Source of the DNA: Euglena gracilis | Taxonomy: Eukaryota > Euglenida > Euglenophyceae > Euglenales | NCBI GenBank assembly: GCA_039621445.1 | Contig: CP154957.1 | Location: 43,535,465-43,599,464 of the forward strand | Direction of reading: 5' to 3' | Length of the DNA: 64,000 nt | Shown here: positions 45,529 to 54,691 of the stretch, in pieces | How positions within the stretch are numbered: position 1 is the first letter of the stretch | Layout: every line of letters begins with the position of its first letter | The notes under the pieces: model-generated | Database searches by the model: none | Told to the model about the DNA's origin: nothing | Seen by the model: the letters and a program-made list of their open reading frames with translations, nothing else | Translations under genes and position numbers: made by a program

Positions 45529-46137
45529 TAAACCCCCCCCCAAATATAAAACCCCCCCCAAATACAAAACCCCCCCAAATATAAAACCCCCCCTGAGGAC
45601 CTTGAAATCCCGCCCGAATATAAACCCCCCCCCTCCGGCGCGAAGCGCCGGAACAAAAAAAAAAAAAAAACAAAAAAAGCCCCCCCCCCCCCCCCCCCCC
45701 CGCGCCCCCTCACCCCCCCCCCTCCCCCCCCCCCCCCCCACCCCCCCCCCCACCCCCCCCTCCCCCCCCCCCCCCCCCCCCCCCCTCCCCCCACCCCCCC
45801 CCCCCCTCCCGCCCCCCCCCCCCCCCCCCCCAAGCGCCGGAAGAAAATTTTTTCGACAAAATCTCTCCCAAAATTGTGATTTTTGGCAGATTTGGGAGCA
45901 ATTTTTGCCAAAAACATGTGTAAATTGCTCCTTCGCCCGAAAAATGCAATTTTTGGACCCCCAAGGGTGGGCGTATTTGTCATTTGGGACCGAAAAAGTG
46001 ACTACCGGAGCCTGCCTGGAAATTGATTTTTCCGACCGAATATAAAACCCCCCCCAAATATAAAACCCCCCCTCGGGGTCTTGAAATTTCCGCCCAAATA
46101 TAAAACCAGGGGGGTTTTATATTTGGGGGGGGGTTTA
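45529..46137. mobile_element. 609-bp inverted-repeat element inserted in a TG repeat
   Basis: The ends are TAAACCCCCCCCCAAATATA and, reversed, the same sequence. The flanks are TGTGTGTG on both sides (45521-45528 and 46138-46145). That is consistent with an 8-bp duplication but not diagnostic in a TG repeat. The interior has more AAATATAAAACCCCCCC units, two GCGCCGGAA hairpin motifs and a ~150-bp C-rich tract. It is non-coding. Confidence 0.72.
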
Positions 46138-46227
46138 TGTGTGTGCGAGCGCGCGCGTGTGTGTGTGCGCGCGCGCGTGTGCACACCCCTGTCCCGTTCC
46201 CTCCCGATGTGCAGTTTCTTATCATAC

Positions 46228-46415
46228 CAGGGGGGGGGGAGGTAGCGAGCCTGTGGCGGTAGGCAGCACCCCGGTGGGTCGCCGCCTGGACCCATCAGGA
46301 TGGCCCCCGGGGACCGGTCAAGCGCGGTGCACAGCCGCGTCACGCACAGGACGGCGCCGGCCTCCGGGGTCAGGCCGTGGTCAACGAAATGCTGCCGCAG
46401 CGTGGCCTCGATGGG
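46228..46415 (-). CDS. DHC exon 24: AAA2 with degenerate Walker A
   Basis: Reads PIEATLRQHFVDHGLTPEAG, then SPGAILMGPGGDPPGC. It aligns with the AAA2 start (L...I.......L.P...F..KV.QLYE) and GVMLVGPTGSGKT. The P-loop is GPGGDPPG, lacking the Lys and Thr. The acceptor is TTTGACAG and the donor TG|GTATGA; the phase fits exon 25. Confidence 0.82.
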
Positions 46416-48047
46416 CTGTCAAACAAAGGGGGGGGGTGGGCCCACGGTGCACAGCTGGGAAAAACAATTGAATTGACTCAGGTGGCGCTGGGGAGACACA
46501 GGGGGGGGGGAATAATTGATATCGGAGGCCTTCGGAAAAATTGCGGAAAAATTGCGGAAATTGCGGAAAAATTGCGGAAAAATTGATATCGGGTATACAC
46601 ATTTCTGCTTGGGGGGACTTAGAAAATTTTCAATTGTGAGGTTCAGAACACCGCAACACCCACGTCGATAGCACAAATCAAAACGCTTGATGTTCTTTGC
46701 ACAGGTGGGACGCACCCAATCCTGTGACCAGTGGTGCACCTGTGAGAAAAATTGGTAAACTGGGGGGGGGAACAACAAAACACAATAGCACACCTGTTGA
46801 TCCATTTGAAGAATGGCTTGAACTCATTGCATCTTCCATCTTCGGTGGTGGAGAAAAAATTCTTCAAAAAAAATGGTGAAACATTGCGGAAAAATTGCGG
46901 AAATTGCGGAAAAATTGCGGAAAATTGCGGAAAATTGCGGAAATTGCGGAAAATTGCGGAAATTGCGGAAAAATTGCGGATATCAATTCCCCCCCTGGGA
47001 GACAGGAAAAATGGAGCCCTGCCCACTTCCTAACTTGTGACGTGTCCCCCAGCAGCAGAGAGCTTCTCAAGGCCTCCCTGCCAAAGAGGGGGGTCCAGCT
47101 GGTCCGGCTGGCAGGGGAAAAAAGGTGCCGGTGGAAAATAGGTGCTGGACACCCCTCCCAGGGAGGGGTGAAAACTGCACGCGCGCCGTTCAAAAGCTGC
47201 ATTGCAAAAAACTGCAAAAAACTGCAAAAAATGCAAAAAAAAACTGCGCTGCAACAAGATTCACAACGAAGAAGCTGAATCGGAGTGAATTTCCAGATCA
47301 GCAGAATTTGCGACCCCATAAGCACTCCCAATTTACATCTGGCATTGTTTTTGCACAATTTTGAAGTTGGCGATGGAAATGGAAACAATCAATCAAATTG
47401 CACTGTTCATATTCATCATGCACTGAAATGGTTGTTTCAGGAGAAATCATGGGACTACCTGGACAACTAACTAACTAACTGGAAGTGGCATGAATCTCAA
47501 ATTCAACATCTTGCAAAATCTCTGCTGCTCTTCTGTTACAAAGAAGCTCAGAATCCCTTTGTGTAAAGAGATTGTCTGATTAAAGCTTCGTCTTTTGTGG
47601 TCTCCCTCATTGCTTTGACCCTAAAATGCGTGGATTTCTTTTGCCCTCTGCAAATGGGCAAACATTTGTCCTCTTTCATGAAACATGGAATGCTCACAAC
47701 GAATATTCCAAGATTAACACTTCTGGCTGTTCTCTCTGCCAAAGGAGTCAAGGCCTGGTTTGGTAGCTGTTCATTTCCCAAGCACGCAGTTGCCATGGTT
47801 ATCTGTTGTTGCTCCTTAACTGGGTCCACAGCAAGACCCGCAACATCCTCTTTCTGTTGTCAATAATTGTAAAAACACACAATCAAACCAGTGTTTGGCT
47901 TAGCAGCAGCAGCAGTGCACAAATGACCTCTGGGAGGGTTGGGTGCCGTCCAGCTTCCTCCTTGGTGGGGGGAAAATCGGATGAATGAATTGATTGACCG
48001 ACAGCATTCCATATCATCGCCCCCTCGATTATGCATCGGTGCGGTAC
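46416..48047 (-). other. 1.6-kb intron with an inverted-repeat element
   Basis: Between exons 23 and 24. It contains the element 46499-46997, then CTGCAAAAAA repeats (47190-47240) and unique AT-rich sequence to 48000. Confidence 0.6.
46499..46997. mobile_element. 499-bp inverted-repeat element with 7-bp target duplication
   Basis: Starts CAGGGGGGGGGGAATAATTG and ends GATATCAATTCCCCCCCTG, an inverted pair (ATTGATATC and GATATCAAT inside the G/C runs). The flanks are GGAGACA at 46492-46498 and 46998-47004. Subterminal tandem ATTGCGGAAA repeats lie at both ends (46535-46590 and 46882-46985). No coding frame seen. Confidence 0.75.
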
Positions 48048-48279
48048 CTGGGGCTGGGGGCGGCCCGGCTCCACGTCGCTGAAGATGTCGGCCAGCAGCC
48101 CGAAGGCGAGGGGGGCTTCCTCAGGGGCCACTGCCAGCTCCAGTGCTTCCCGGGTGGCCCGCACCAGCCGCTGCCCCTCCGCCGGGGAGCCCACTCCCGC
48201 CTCCTCCCCACCACCGGCGCCGCGCTGCAACGCCGCCATCAGGCCCCAGCAGCCGGCGATGGCCACCCCCTCCCCTGAC
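48048..48279 (-). CDS. DHC exon 23: between AAA1 and AAA2
   Basis: Contains QRLVRATREALELAVAPEEA then FGLLADIFSDVEPG, equivalent to LIRALRDSNLPKFLA.DVPLF.GIISDLFPGVE. The donor is CCCAG|GTACCG. The upstream 60 residues (GCWGLMAALQRGAGGG...) are less family-like. Confidence 0.85.
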
Positions 48280-48717
48280 CTTGAAATTGAGAAATTTCGG
48301 GTAATTTCACGTAATTTCTTCACCGTCCCTGAGCTTTGTGCCGCCAGGGGTTCTCTAATATATGTGGGGATTATTTTTTGACTTTGATCGGTGAGCACAA
48401 TCCTTATTTTTGGGGGGGGTTACTTTTTTTTTTGGCAGGGGGTTGCCACCAGAGGCCACTCGGGGGGATCTGTGCTGAAAAATTCTATGTCAACACATTT
48501 TAGACACCATGACGACGAAAGATGTATAGCAAAAGAGAAAAAGAAGACAGAAAAAGCAAACAGCGAAATGGATAATTGGAGTTATTGGGACAATGCCCAA
48601 AGCCTTGAATTGCAGAAAACGGGGGTTTGATTTCCCAAAATTGGTCCATCGCAATCACTTCAGGTCAATTTTGCTCCAAATCAAAAAATCGCTTCCGGGA
48701 CCCCCCCCCCCACGCAC
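48280..48717 (-). other. Intron, no repeat seen
   Basis: 0.4 kb between exons 22 and 23; a G-run near 48412 and a C-run at 48700-48711 next to the exon 22 donor. Confidence 0.45.
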
Positions 48718-48899
48718 CCCGGCCGCGGCGTTGGGGCCAGGCCGCCACCACCGCCCGCAGGAGCCGCAAGCCGTTGGTGCCGGGCCCGGCGCTCTCGGGG
48801 GCGACCATCCGCAGGAACTGCGCCAGGCGGCTGCCCAGCACGGGGGCGGTGGTGAGGCCGCAGGCCGCCAGCAGGGCCTCGGCGACGGTCCAGGGGCGC
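48718..48899 (-). CDS. DHC exon 22: AAA1 C-terminal part
   Basis: Contains TVAEALLAACGLTTAPVLGS and GTNGLRLLRAVVAAWPQR. The latter matches the AAA1 helix YDFGLRALKSVL..AG..KR. The acceptor is GGGGAG and the donor GTGCGT, with a C-run just beyond on the plus strand. Confidence 0.75.
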
Positions 48900-49114
48900 C
48901 TCCCCCCGTCCCGGCGCGAGCCGGGCACAAAGTGGCGCGGCAGTGCGAGCCGCCGAGGTTTGTTGTGCGCGCGGCACTGGGCTGCGGCGCATGGGCTGGG
49001 AGCCGCCCGACGTCGTCGATGGCAGTCCCGGCTTCGGAAACACAACACGCCACACAACAATCTTGTAGTTCCGTTTGTTGTTGCCCGGTGGTCTTCCAGT
49101 CTCAGCAATGAGAC

Positions 49115-49293
49115 TCGGTCTGAGGAGGCGGTCCTGTGCGCACGCCACCTCCGGGACGGCGATAGCGGCCGGGCGGAAGAGCGCCTGAAGCCGGGGCGGG
49201 AGCGGTGGGCAGCACTCCGGTACAGCGTTCAGCGTGACGCTGGCCAACACCGCCGCCTTGGGGTCCAGCAGCAGGTCCCGGCCATCGCAGTTG
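49115..49293 (-). CDS. DHC exon 21: AAA1, after Walker B
   Basis: Contains ASVTLN and RLQALFRPAAIAVPEVACAQ, matching FITMNPGYAGR.ELPDNLK.LFRPVAMMVPDYALI.E. The usual NPGYAGR loop is replaced (NAVPECC). The acceptor is GCGAAG and the donor near GTCTCA. Confidence 0.88.
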
Positions 49294-49346
49294 CTTCGCG
49301 ATCCGGTGTGCGAGGCTGCGCGGCAGCAAATGTCCCGTTTGTGAAC

Positions 49347-49570
49347 CCCTCCTGTCCTCGGCTGTATGTCCCAATGGCGGGCAGGAAGCAAGCGGATGGC
49401 CGTGCCCCTCAAAAGACAGCAGCCGCTGCCGCGCCGCGAGGGCGGCGGCGATCTGGGAGAGGTGGTGGCCCAGCACGGACAGCAGCGGCGCAGGCAACGC
49501 CAGCGACCCAGCGGGCGAGCCCCACACAGCCCACCCGCCCACACACACACAGGGCAGTGACCATTGAAAA
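49347..49570 (-). CDS. DHC exon 20: AAA1
   Basis: The part near 49500-49395 reads LLSVLGHHLSQIAAALAARQ then RLLSFEG, matching VLSVVAQQ...I..AL......F.FEG. The 5' boundary is unclear. The only good acceptor is TTGGCAG at 49571, which would add about 20 non-family residues including a GT-repeat-encoded CVCV. Confidence 0.6.
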
Positions 49571-49687
49571 CTGCCAAGCAAAATAAACACAATCTGCAAT
49601 TGAAGAATGCTGAGCTCTTATTGTGACTTCCATGCTCCCTGCCCTCGGAGATGCATTGCCGGGGCCATGTTGGCCTGAACCGCGTTG

Positions 49688-50070
49688 TTTTATGGCCATA
49701 TCTCGGGCCAGGCAGGAAGTTGCGGGGAAATCAAAACACCATTCAACAAAGCATTTTATGGGATTCAATTTAGGTCCTCGGACATTTGCTTGATTTTTCT
49801 CTGTTTTCGAGATATTTCGCGTTGCGCATTTTTTGGGGGGGGGCAAAAGCGGTCAAAAAAGACCTGACATGGACCGAAAAATGGCTGTTTCTCGGGCTGG
49901 GTGGCGAGTTGGGAAGAAATGAGCATACACGCATGTGCAGCGTTCCTCAGGCTTTATTTTAATCCCAGACATTTCCTTTGATTCCCCATCACTTTTTGAT
50001 TTTTTTTTGGAAAAATCGATTTTTTTGACCCTGGAATGGCCGAAAATGGCAGAATCAGAAGCCATTTGTG
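49688..50070. repeat. Two tandem copies of the GGACATTTCCTTTGA dispersed family
   Basis: TATCTCGGGCCAGGCAGGAA at 49700 and GTTTCTCGGGCTGGGTGGCG at 49888 open two copies. They end with GGACATTTGCTTGATTTTT and AGACATTTCCTTTGATTCC. Both are more diverged than those near 17.8 and 19.5 kb. Confidence 0.78.
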
Positions 50071-50627
50071 TGGGAATTGAACCACTGAAGGGAAACTGCT
50101 TCGATGAGACAGCCTTTGCTTCAGCTGGGGGCTCAGAGGGGGGGGGATGGGGTTCCTTCATGAAATATCTTCACAATTTAATCAACAAAGGACCTAACAA
50201 CACCACATGTGCGTGAGTCAGACATGTTCTGCGGGAGTGACAAAAGAAAATTATGCCTGAAAGCTGTGCAGAAGTACCCCCCAGGTGCGATGGACTTTTT
50301 GCCCGTACCACCTGACATTTTTACCTCCCTCTGCACGGATTTTCTTGTTTTAGAACCGGCAAAAGAACGGACGACAAGACTTATGATTACGTTTTTGTTG
50401 TCGTCTGTCGGCTGAGTGGCTGTATAATAGCCATTCCGTGCCAGAAATCAGGGTTGACAGCCCAAAGTTTGGCAAGTATGTTTCTAGATAAATGCATTTG
50501 CTTGATGAATGCTTTTAGGTTTCATAAACGCTGTCTGCTCGTCTGCCCGCCACACTCCCATTGTCCTCCACGCCCATGGGGCAACGTTTACTGCCACGAC
50601 CGCAGCAGCGCACGCTGAATATCCCAC

Positions 50628-50713
50628 CCGTTCCTTGAAGCCCGATGAGGCGCCGGGCAGGAGGTGGAGGTGGATGAAGCACAGGCACGCCCCCGCGCTG
50701 CTGCCCCGCAGGG
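50628..50713 (-). CDS. DHC exon 19: AAA1 Walker B position, motif lost
   Basis: Joined to exon 18 in phase it reads ALRGSSAGACLCFIHLHLLP. The family has GLAQSGAWGCFDEFNRI here. The Cys-Phe is kept but the Asp-Glu of Walker B is replaced by Ile-His. The acceptor is CCAG|CCCTG. The low end is uncertain (50628 or about 50609). Confidence 0.78.
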
Positions 50714-50817
50714 CTGGTCGGAGCGTGTCCCCCTCGCAGCGAACACTGAGGCCTGCCCCACTCAACCCGAGACAACAATGGCTCAGCAGTCAACTCTCGC
50801 TCAGCCCTGGGCAGCAC

Positions 50818-50871
50818 CTCTCAGCAGCTGGCCCAGCAGCTGGTAGTTGACCACCTCCGTGCACGACAGCA
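50818..50871 (-). CDS. DHC exon 18: AAA1 micro-exon
   Basis: 54-base exon reading LSCTEVVNYQLLGQLLRG, equivalent to the AAA1 stretch CVVFNCSD.MDYKSMGRFFKG. The acceptor follows a C-run (CCCCCACAG). The phases on both sides fit (1 in, 1 out). Confidence 0.88.
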
Positions 50872-51094
50872 CTGTGGGGGGGGGGGGGCAACACTGGTGA
50901 CGGGCCTGACCATGCGGAAACCATACAATCCACTCCTGCATTTACAACAAAGCAGGGGAATCTGAGAAAAGGCCAGAAATACACATTCAAACAGAATAGT
51001 GAACCCTGCGTGAACCCACGGCCGACAAGAACTTCTGGCCGAACAAAAGAATACAACACAGGACACAACTCCAGAGATTGCCCAGAGGACGCCA

Positions 51095-51415
<321 letters not shown>

Positions 51416-51661
51416 GAATGCAGGGCGGCGAGGCGAGCGCCACCTCCCGGAGGCTCTCCGCCTTCCCCACGGCCGGCGGCCCCTGCACGACGCAGCCCTG
51501 GTTGGCAGCCAGGGCCCCCAGGGCAGTGATGCGCGCACGCTCCAGCAGCGGCGTGGCGACGGCCCGCGGCGCCGCGCCGAGCCACTCCCCGCCGTACGGC
51601 GCCGCGCCGCCCCCGCTGCGGACCACCAGGCCGCCGCCCTCCGCCCCGGGGGCCGCTGTCG
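51416..51661 (-). CDS. DHC exon 17: AAA1 start and degenerate Walker A
   Basis: Contains [20 protein letters not shown] then [20 protein letters not shown]. This aligns with YGYEYLGN.PRLVITPLTDR and GGAP.GPAGTGKTET. The P-loop reads GPPAVGKA: the Lys is present but the next residue, normally Thr or Ser, is Ala. The donor GCATTC|GTGTGT opens directly into a ~300-bp GT repeat, and phase 1 joins exon 18 exactly. Confidence 0.93.
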
Positions 51662-52157
51662 CTGGGGGAAGACTTCCACCCCCTGGTTCCCCCCAAAAAC
51701 ATGCTGCACATTCTGACATTGGACATTGGACATTGGACGCCAGCCACAATGCCGCTCGGCGAACTCTTCCCAGAGGCTGGCAAATTTGGGCGGCTGGAAA
51801 AAGGCCTGGCTGGCCCCCAATGGAGTCCCCAGCTGGAACGGGCCTGAGGTGGGGTCGAACAAGATCCACGAGAAATCAAACCCTCAAAAAATCTGCAAAA
51901 TTGTGGGGAAAGCTGATTTAATTTCTGTTTATATGCCAAAACTTGAGCTTGGCCTCCCTTTTCAACCCATCTTTGGCACCCATCAAAGCACAAAATGGCT
52001 GCCCGGGGGCGTTCAGGCGGCTGGACTAGCATAAAATTGTGATGGGGGGCGTTCGGTCAGGGTGGACCTTCCCAGTGGGGTGCCAACTGACACAACACTC
52101 ATACCTCCCCCCCTTCAGGGATTGGAAGCGCCTGCGGTGGGCTCTGGCCCCGTTCAC

Positions 52158-52370
52158 GTCCCGGGCCAGAGTTCCGGTGCGGGGGACAGTGGGCCCCGGC
52201 CGAGGTAGTAGCGGGGCCGCAGCGCCCACTCGAACCGCTGTGCCGCGGGGTCCCCCGCCGCCACCAGCAGCCGGGCGGTGTCGCGCAGGCGGGCGTGGAC
52301 CAGCAGCAGGGAGGCCAGCGTGGCACGATGCGGGCTGGTCAGTGCCGCGGGCAGGGATGTTTGGGAAGCC
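52158..52370 (-). CDS. DHC exon 16: end of linker
   Basis: Contains LTSPHRATLASLLLVHARLR and FEWALRPRYYLG, matching L....R.TLGALIVIDVHARDVV and the linker-end motif DFEW..QLRYYW. The acceptor (C-run then CAG at 52371-52372) lies inside the inserted element, so the first ~6 codons derive from its terminal repeat and the target duplication. Confidence 0.92.
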
Positions 52371-52847
52371 CTGGGGGGGGGGGGTCCGGACCCTCCTGGA
52401 AGGAAATTTTTGGTTCTGTAAATGGTGAACGGCCAAGAACCGGGTAAAATCCGGTGAGAAATTCCTCATGTAAATAAATATAATTTCAAAAAACGCTCAT
52501 TTGTGGAATGATTCTGAACATTTTTTTTGTTCAAAAGTATGAATATATGATTATGAATTTTATGAGCATGTGAATATGAAATTTATGAATATGTGAAAAA
52601 CACTAAAACACCAAAAAAAGTGCATGTGCTCAACAAATATGCTCAAAAATCAGGGAAAAAGGGCATGTTTTGTTCACTTTCTGGCGATGTGTGCCGGAAT
52701 TTTTTTTTTGCTATTTTTACCTGCCAAGGAAGGGGGTGGGGGTCCAGAAACCCTCCCACATCTGGGGGGGTGCTCCCCTGGGGGGTGGTCGGGACCCCCC
52801 CCCCCCACAACCTTGCTCAACACCGACGGGCTTCCCATCCATCCCTG
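52352..52847. mobile_element. 496-bp CAGGGATG element splitting a dynein exon
   Basis: Ends CAGGGATGTTTGGGAAGCCC and, reversed, CAGGGATGGATGGGAAGCCC, the same termini as the 16.2-kb element. The flanks are GCCGCGGG (52344-52351) and GCCTCGGG (52848-52855), 7 of 8 identical. The interior resembles 2270-2460 of the giant element (GGAAAAAGGGCATGTTTTGT, hairpin GGCGATGTGTGCC). On the coding strand it carries a donor (GTGTTGAGC) near its start and a C-run plus CAG near its end. Confidence 0.85.
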
Positions 52848-52912
52848 GCCTCGGGGCCCCCCAGCCGGGCGCAGATGGCCGCCATCCGATCTGCGTGGGT
52901 GTCGTGGAGCGC
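52824..52912 (-). CDS. DHC exon 15: linker, running into an inserted element
   Basis: Encodes ALHDTHADRMAAICARLGGP then EA, the counterpart of NK..LKEYLEKLV.QLN.LV..VRG. Just after EA the reading continues into the terminal repeat of the element 52352-52847. The donor proposed at 52823 (CCCGTCG|GTGTTG) would add about 8 element-derived codons and join exon 16 in frame. See the exon-splitting finding. Confidence 0.75.
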
Positions 52913-53228
52913 CTGCCACCCTCAGGGGGGGGGGGGGCTGCAGGTCCTGTGGGCAGGTGGCTGCCGGTCCAGATGTCCCTGGCGGAAGAACCGTACTTTT
53001 GTGTGTGGATGGGAGCAATACCACGCCCGTCAAAAAATTGTTATAAACCATATTTTCCCTCATCACCAAATCCACCTGCATTGTGTGCCGCAAAAGAAGC
53101 GAATCGAAGGGGATATGCGCCAACTTGCAGCGCCTCTGCCAAATTCGACGCGCGCCGTCATGCATATGGTTGGTCGGGGGTCACCCGAGAGCGTTTTCCA
53201 GGACAAGTCCATCCCCTGGCCAGGCCAC

Positions 53229-53350
53229 CGCGCCGAGGTGGGCCGTCTCGAGGAGCTTGTCCCCCTCCGCGGCAAACTGCAGCTCCTCGGCCACCTGTGC
53301 CGTGCGCGACGTTCGTCCAGAAGCCCGACCGCATGACCCACAGAGCCCAT
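53229..53350 (-). CDS. DHC exon 14: linker, with apparent frameshift
   Basis: The first half, in phase with exon 13, reads WALWVMRSGFWTNVA, like the family QVVL....I.WT.EV. The second half, in phase with exon 15, reads AQVAEELQFAAEGDKLLETA in another frame. The two join only with a 1-base shift near 53300-53311. Removal of 16 bases bounded by GT and AG would also restore the frame, but that is far too short for a normal intron. A sequence error is the simplest reading. Confidence 0.65.
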
Positions 53351-53693
53351 CTGTGACGGCCGCACGTCACAGAAGGGCTGAACGATGCATCAGTCAGCGC
53401 CATGGTGGGAGGAGGGCGCGACATGCCTGGACGCACTGGGGTGGGAAGGTGAGGCAGAGGTCCGCAGCAGCGGTGCCACTCCGCGCCTGCCAGCAGGCCT
53501 GCCCGCAGGCTGGGCCCGGCGAGGGAGCAACAACCTCCCCCTCCCCGGGAGGTTTGGGGTCCCGAGGTCCAGGTCAGGGCACCATCGTCCAGTGACACGC
53601 TCAGCCCGTGGTCCCCGCCCCGCCGCGCCTCCGCTCACCCCAGCCCCCCCGGCCGGTGCCATCCGCCGCGGCGCAGCCCCGGCCCCGCCTGAC

Positions 53694-53929
53694 CGGGTCT
53701 GGCCCAGCACCGCCGCCTGCATCGCCGCCACCAGCTGCGCCAGCCACGCCTCGACGGCCCCGCGCACCGCCACCGGCGCCGGCAGCGGCAACGCCTCCCC
53801 CGCCGCCGCCCGCAGCCCCACCACCGCGTCGGAGGCCCCCTCCACGCGGGGGACCAGCGCGTGCAGCGCCGCGAAGCACGGCCGCAGCACCGCCTGCAGC
53901 ACCGCCGGCCGGCGGGGGTGGCTGATGAC
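53694..53929 (-). CDS. DHC exon 13: linker
   Basis: Contains FAALHALVPRVEGASDAVVG and then EALPLPAPVAVRGAVEAWLA, equivalent to HL.K.F..I..L and the motif V.L...V..RG.VE.WL..VE..M. The acceptor is GCGCAG|GTCATC and the donor CCG|GTCAGG. The phase agrees with both neighbours. Confidence 0.9.
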
Positions 53930-54277
53930 CTGCGCCGAAGACGGACGCCGGGGGGGGGGGGCGGTGGTGATGGACATGCCAAATGGCAGAATTGGGCGGA
54001 TCGCCCCTTCCAACATCAAGGGTCCCAACACCAAGCGAACATCAACGGTTGATGTTTGCATGCGGATCTCACAGGGAGAGGGTCTCGGCGTCACAAGCGC
54101 ATGCAAAGTTTGCCAGTGGGTCACCAAAACGCAGAATTGGGCATAACTTCCATGGCAGTTCCGTGACTCGACACAAACTTTCATGCAACTTATCACCTGT
54201 TACACCAGGTTCACGACCAAGACAAGGTGCAGATGTATTTTTCAACAGGTCTGTGGGTACGGCGGGGTGATTGTAGG

Positions 54278-54690
54278 CAGATGTTCCGTGGGGGGGATGC
54301 TCATGAGCATCCTTGAGCGAAGCATCATCTGTGTGCAGTTATATGCAGGGCCTTTGAAGTAAATAGATGGCAATTAATGACTTGGTTGGAAGCAAGAGAC
54401 GTAAAAAACATTTCACACTTAGGTTGAGCATCCTTGAGTATTTTTAAATCCCCTCGCTCAGGAGCATCCCTGTGTGGCACTCCAGGATGCTCATGAGCGC
54501 TCATGAGCATCCTTCCATGTGTGTGAAAACATGTTTCTTTTGAATCTTTTCTGTGACACACAAGGGACTTTTTTGTTTTGGGCCTAGGAAGAGTTGCACT
54601 CAGAAGGGCATGCGGAAAAAAAGACTGGCACACACAACACATGTGTTACACCGGGGATTTTGCTATTTTGGGGACACACAGAGCCATGGA
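54278..54690. repeat. Degraded copy of the 43-bp and 112-bp satellite cassette
   Basis: Starts GATGTTCCGTGGGGGGGATG, like 3447. It has GGATGCTCATGAGCATCCTTGAGC and related units, then ACACAAGGGACTTTTTTGTTTTGGG and GGGGATTTTGCTATTTTGGGG, relics of the 112-bp unit in inverse orientation. It lies in the exon 12-13 intron. Confidence 0.7.
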
Positions 54691-54691
54691 C

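Noticed and set aside
45653-45834. Pro-rich or Gly-rich protein frames over C-runs (also 37030-37599 and 2001-2255)
   Set aside because: They arise only from homopolymer C/G and hexamer tracts.
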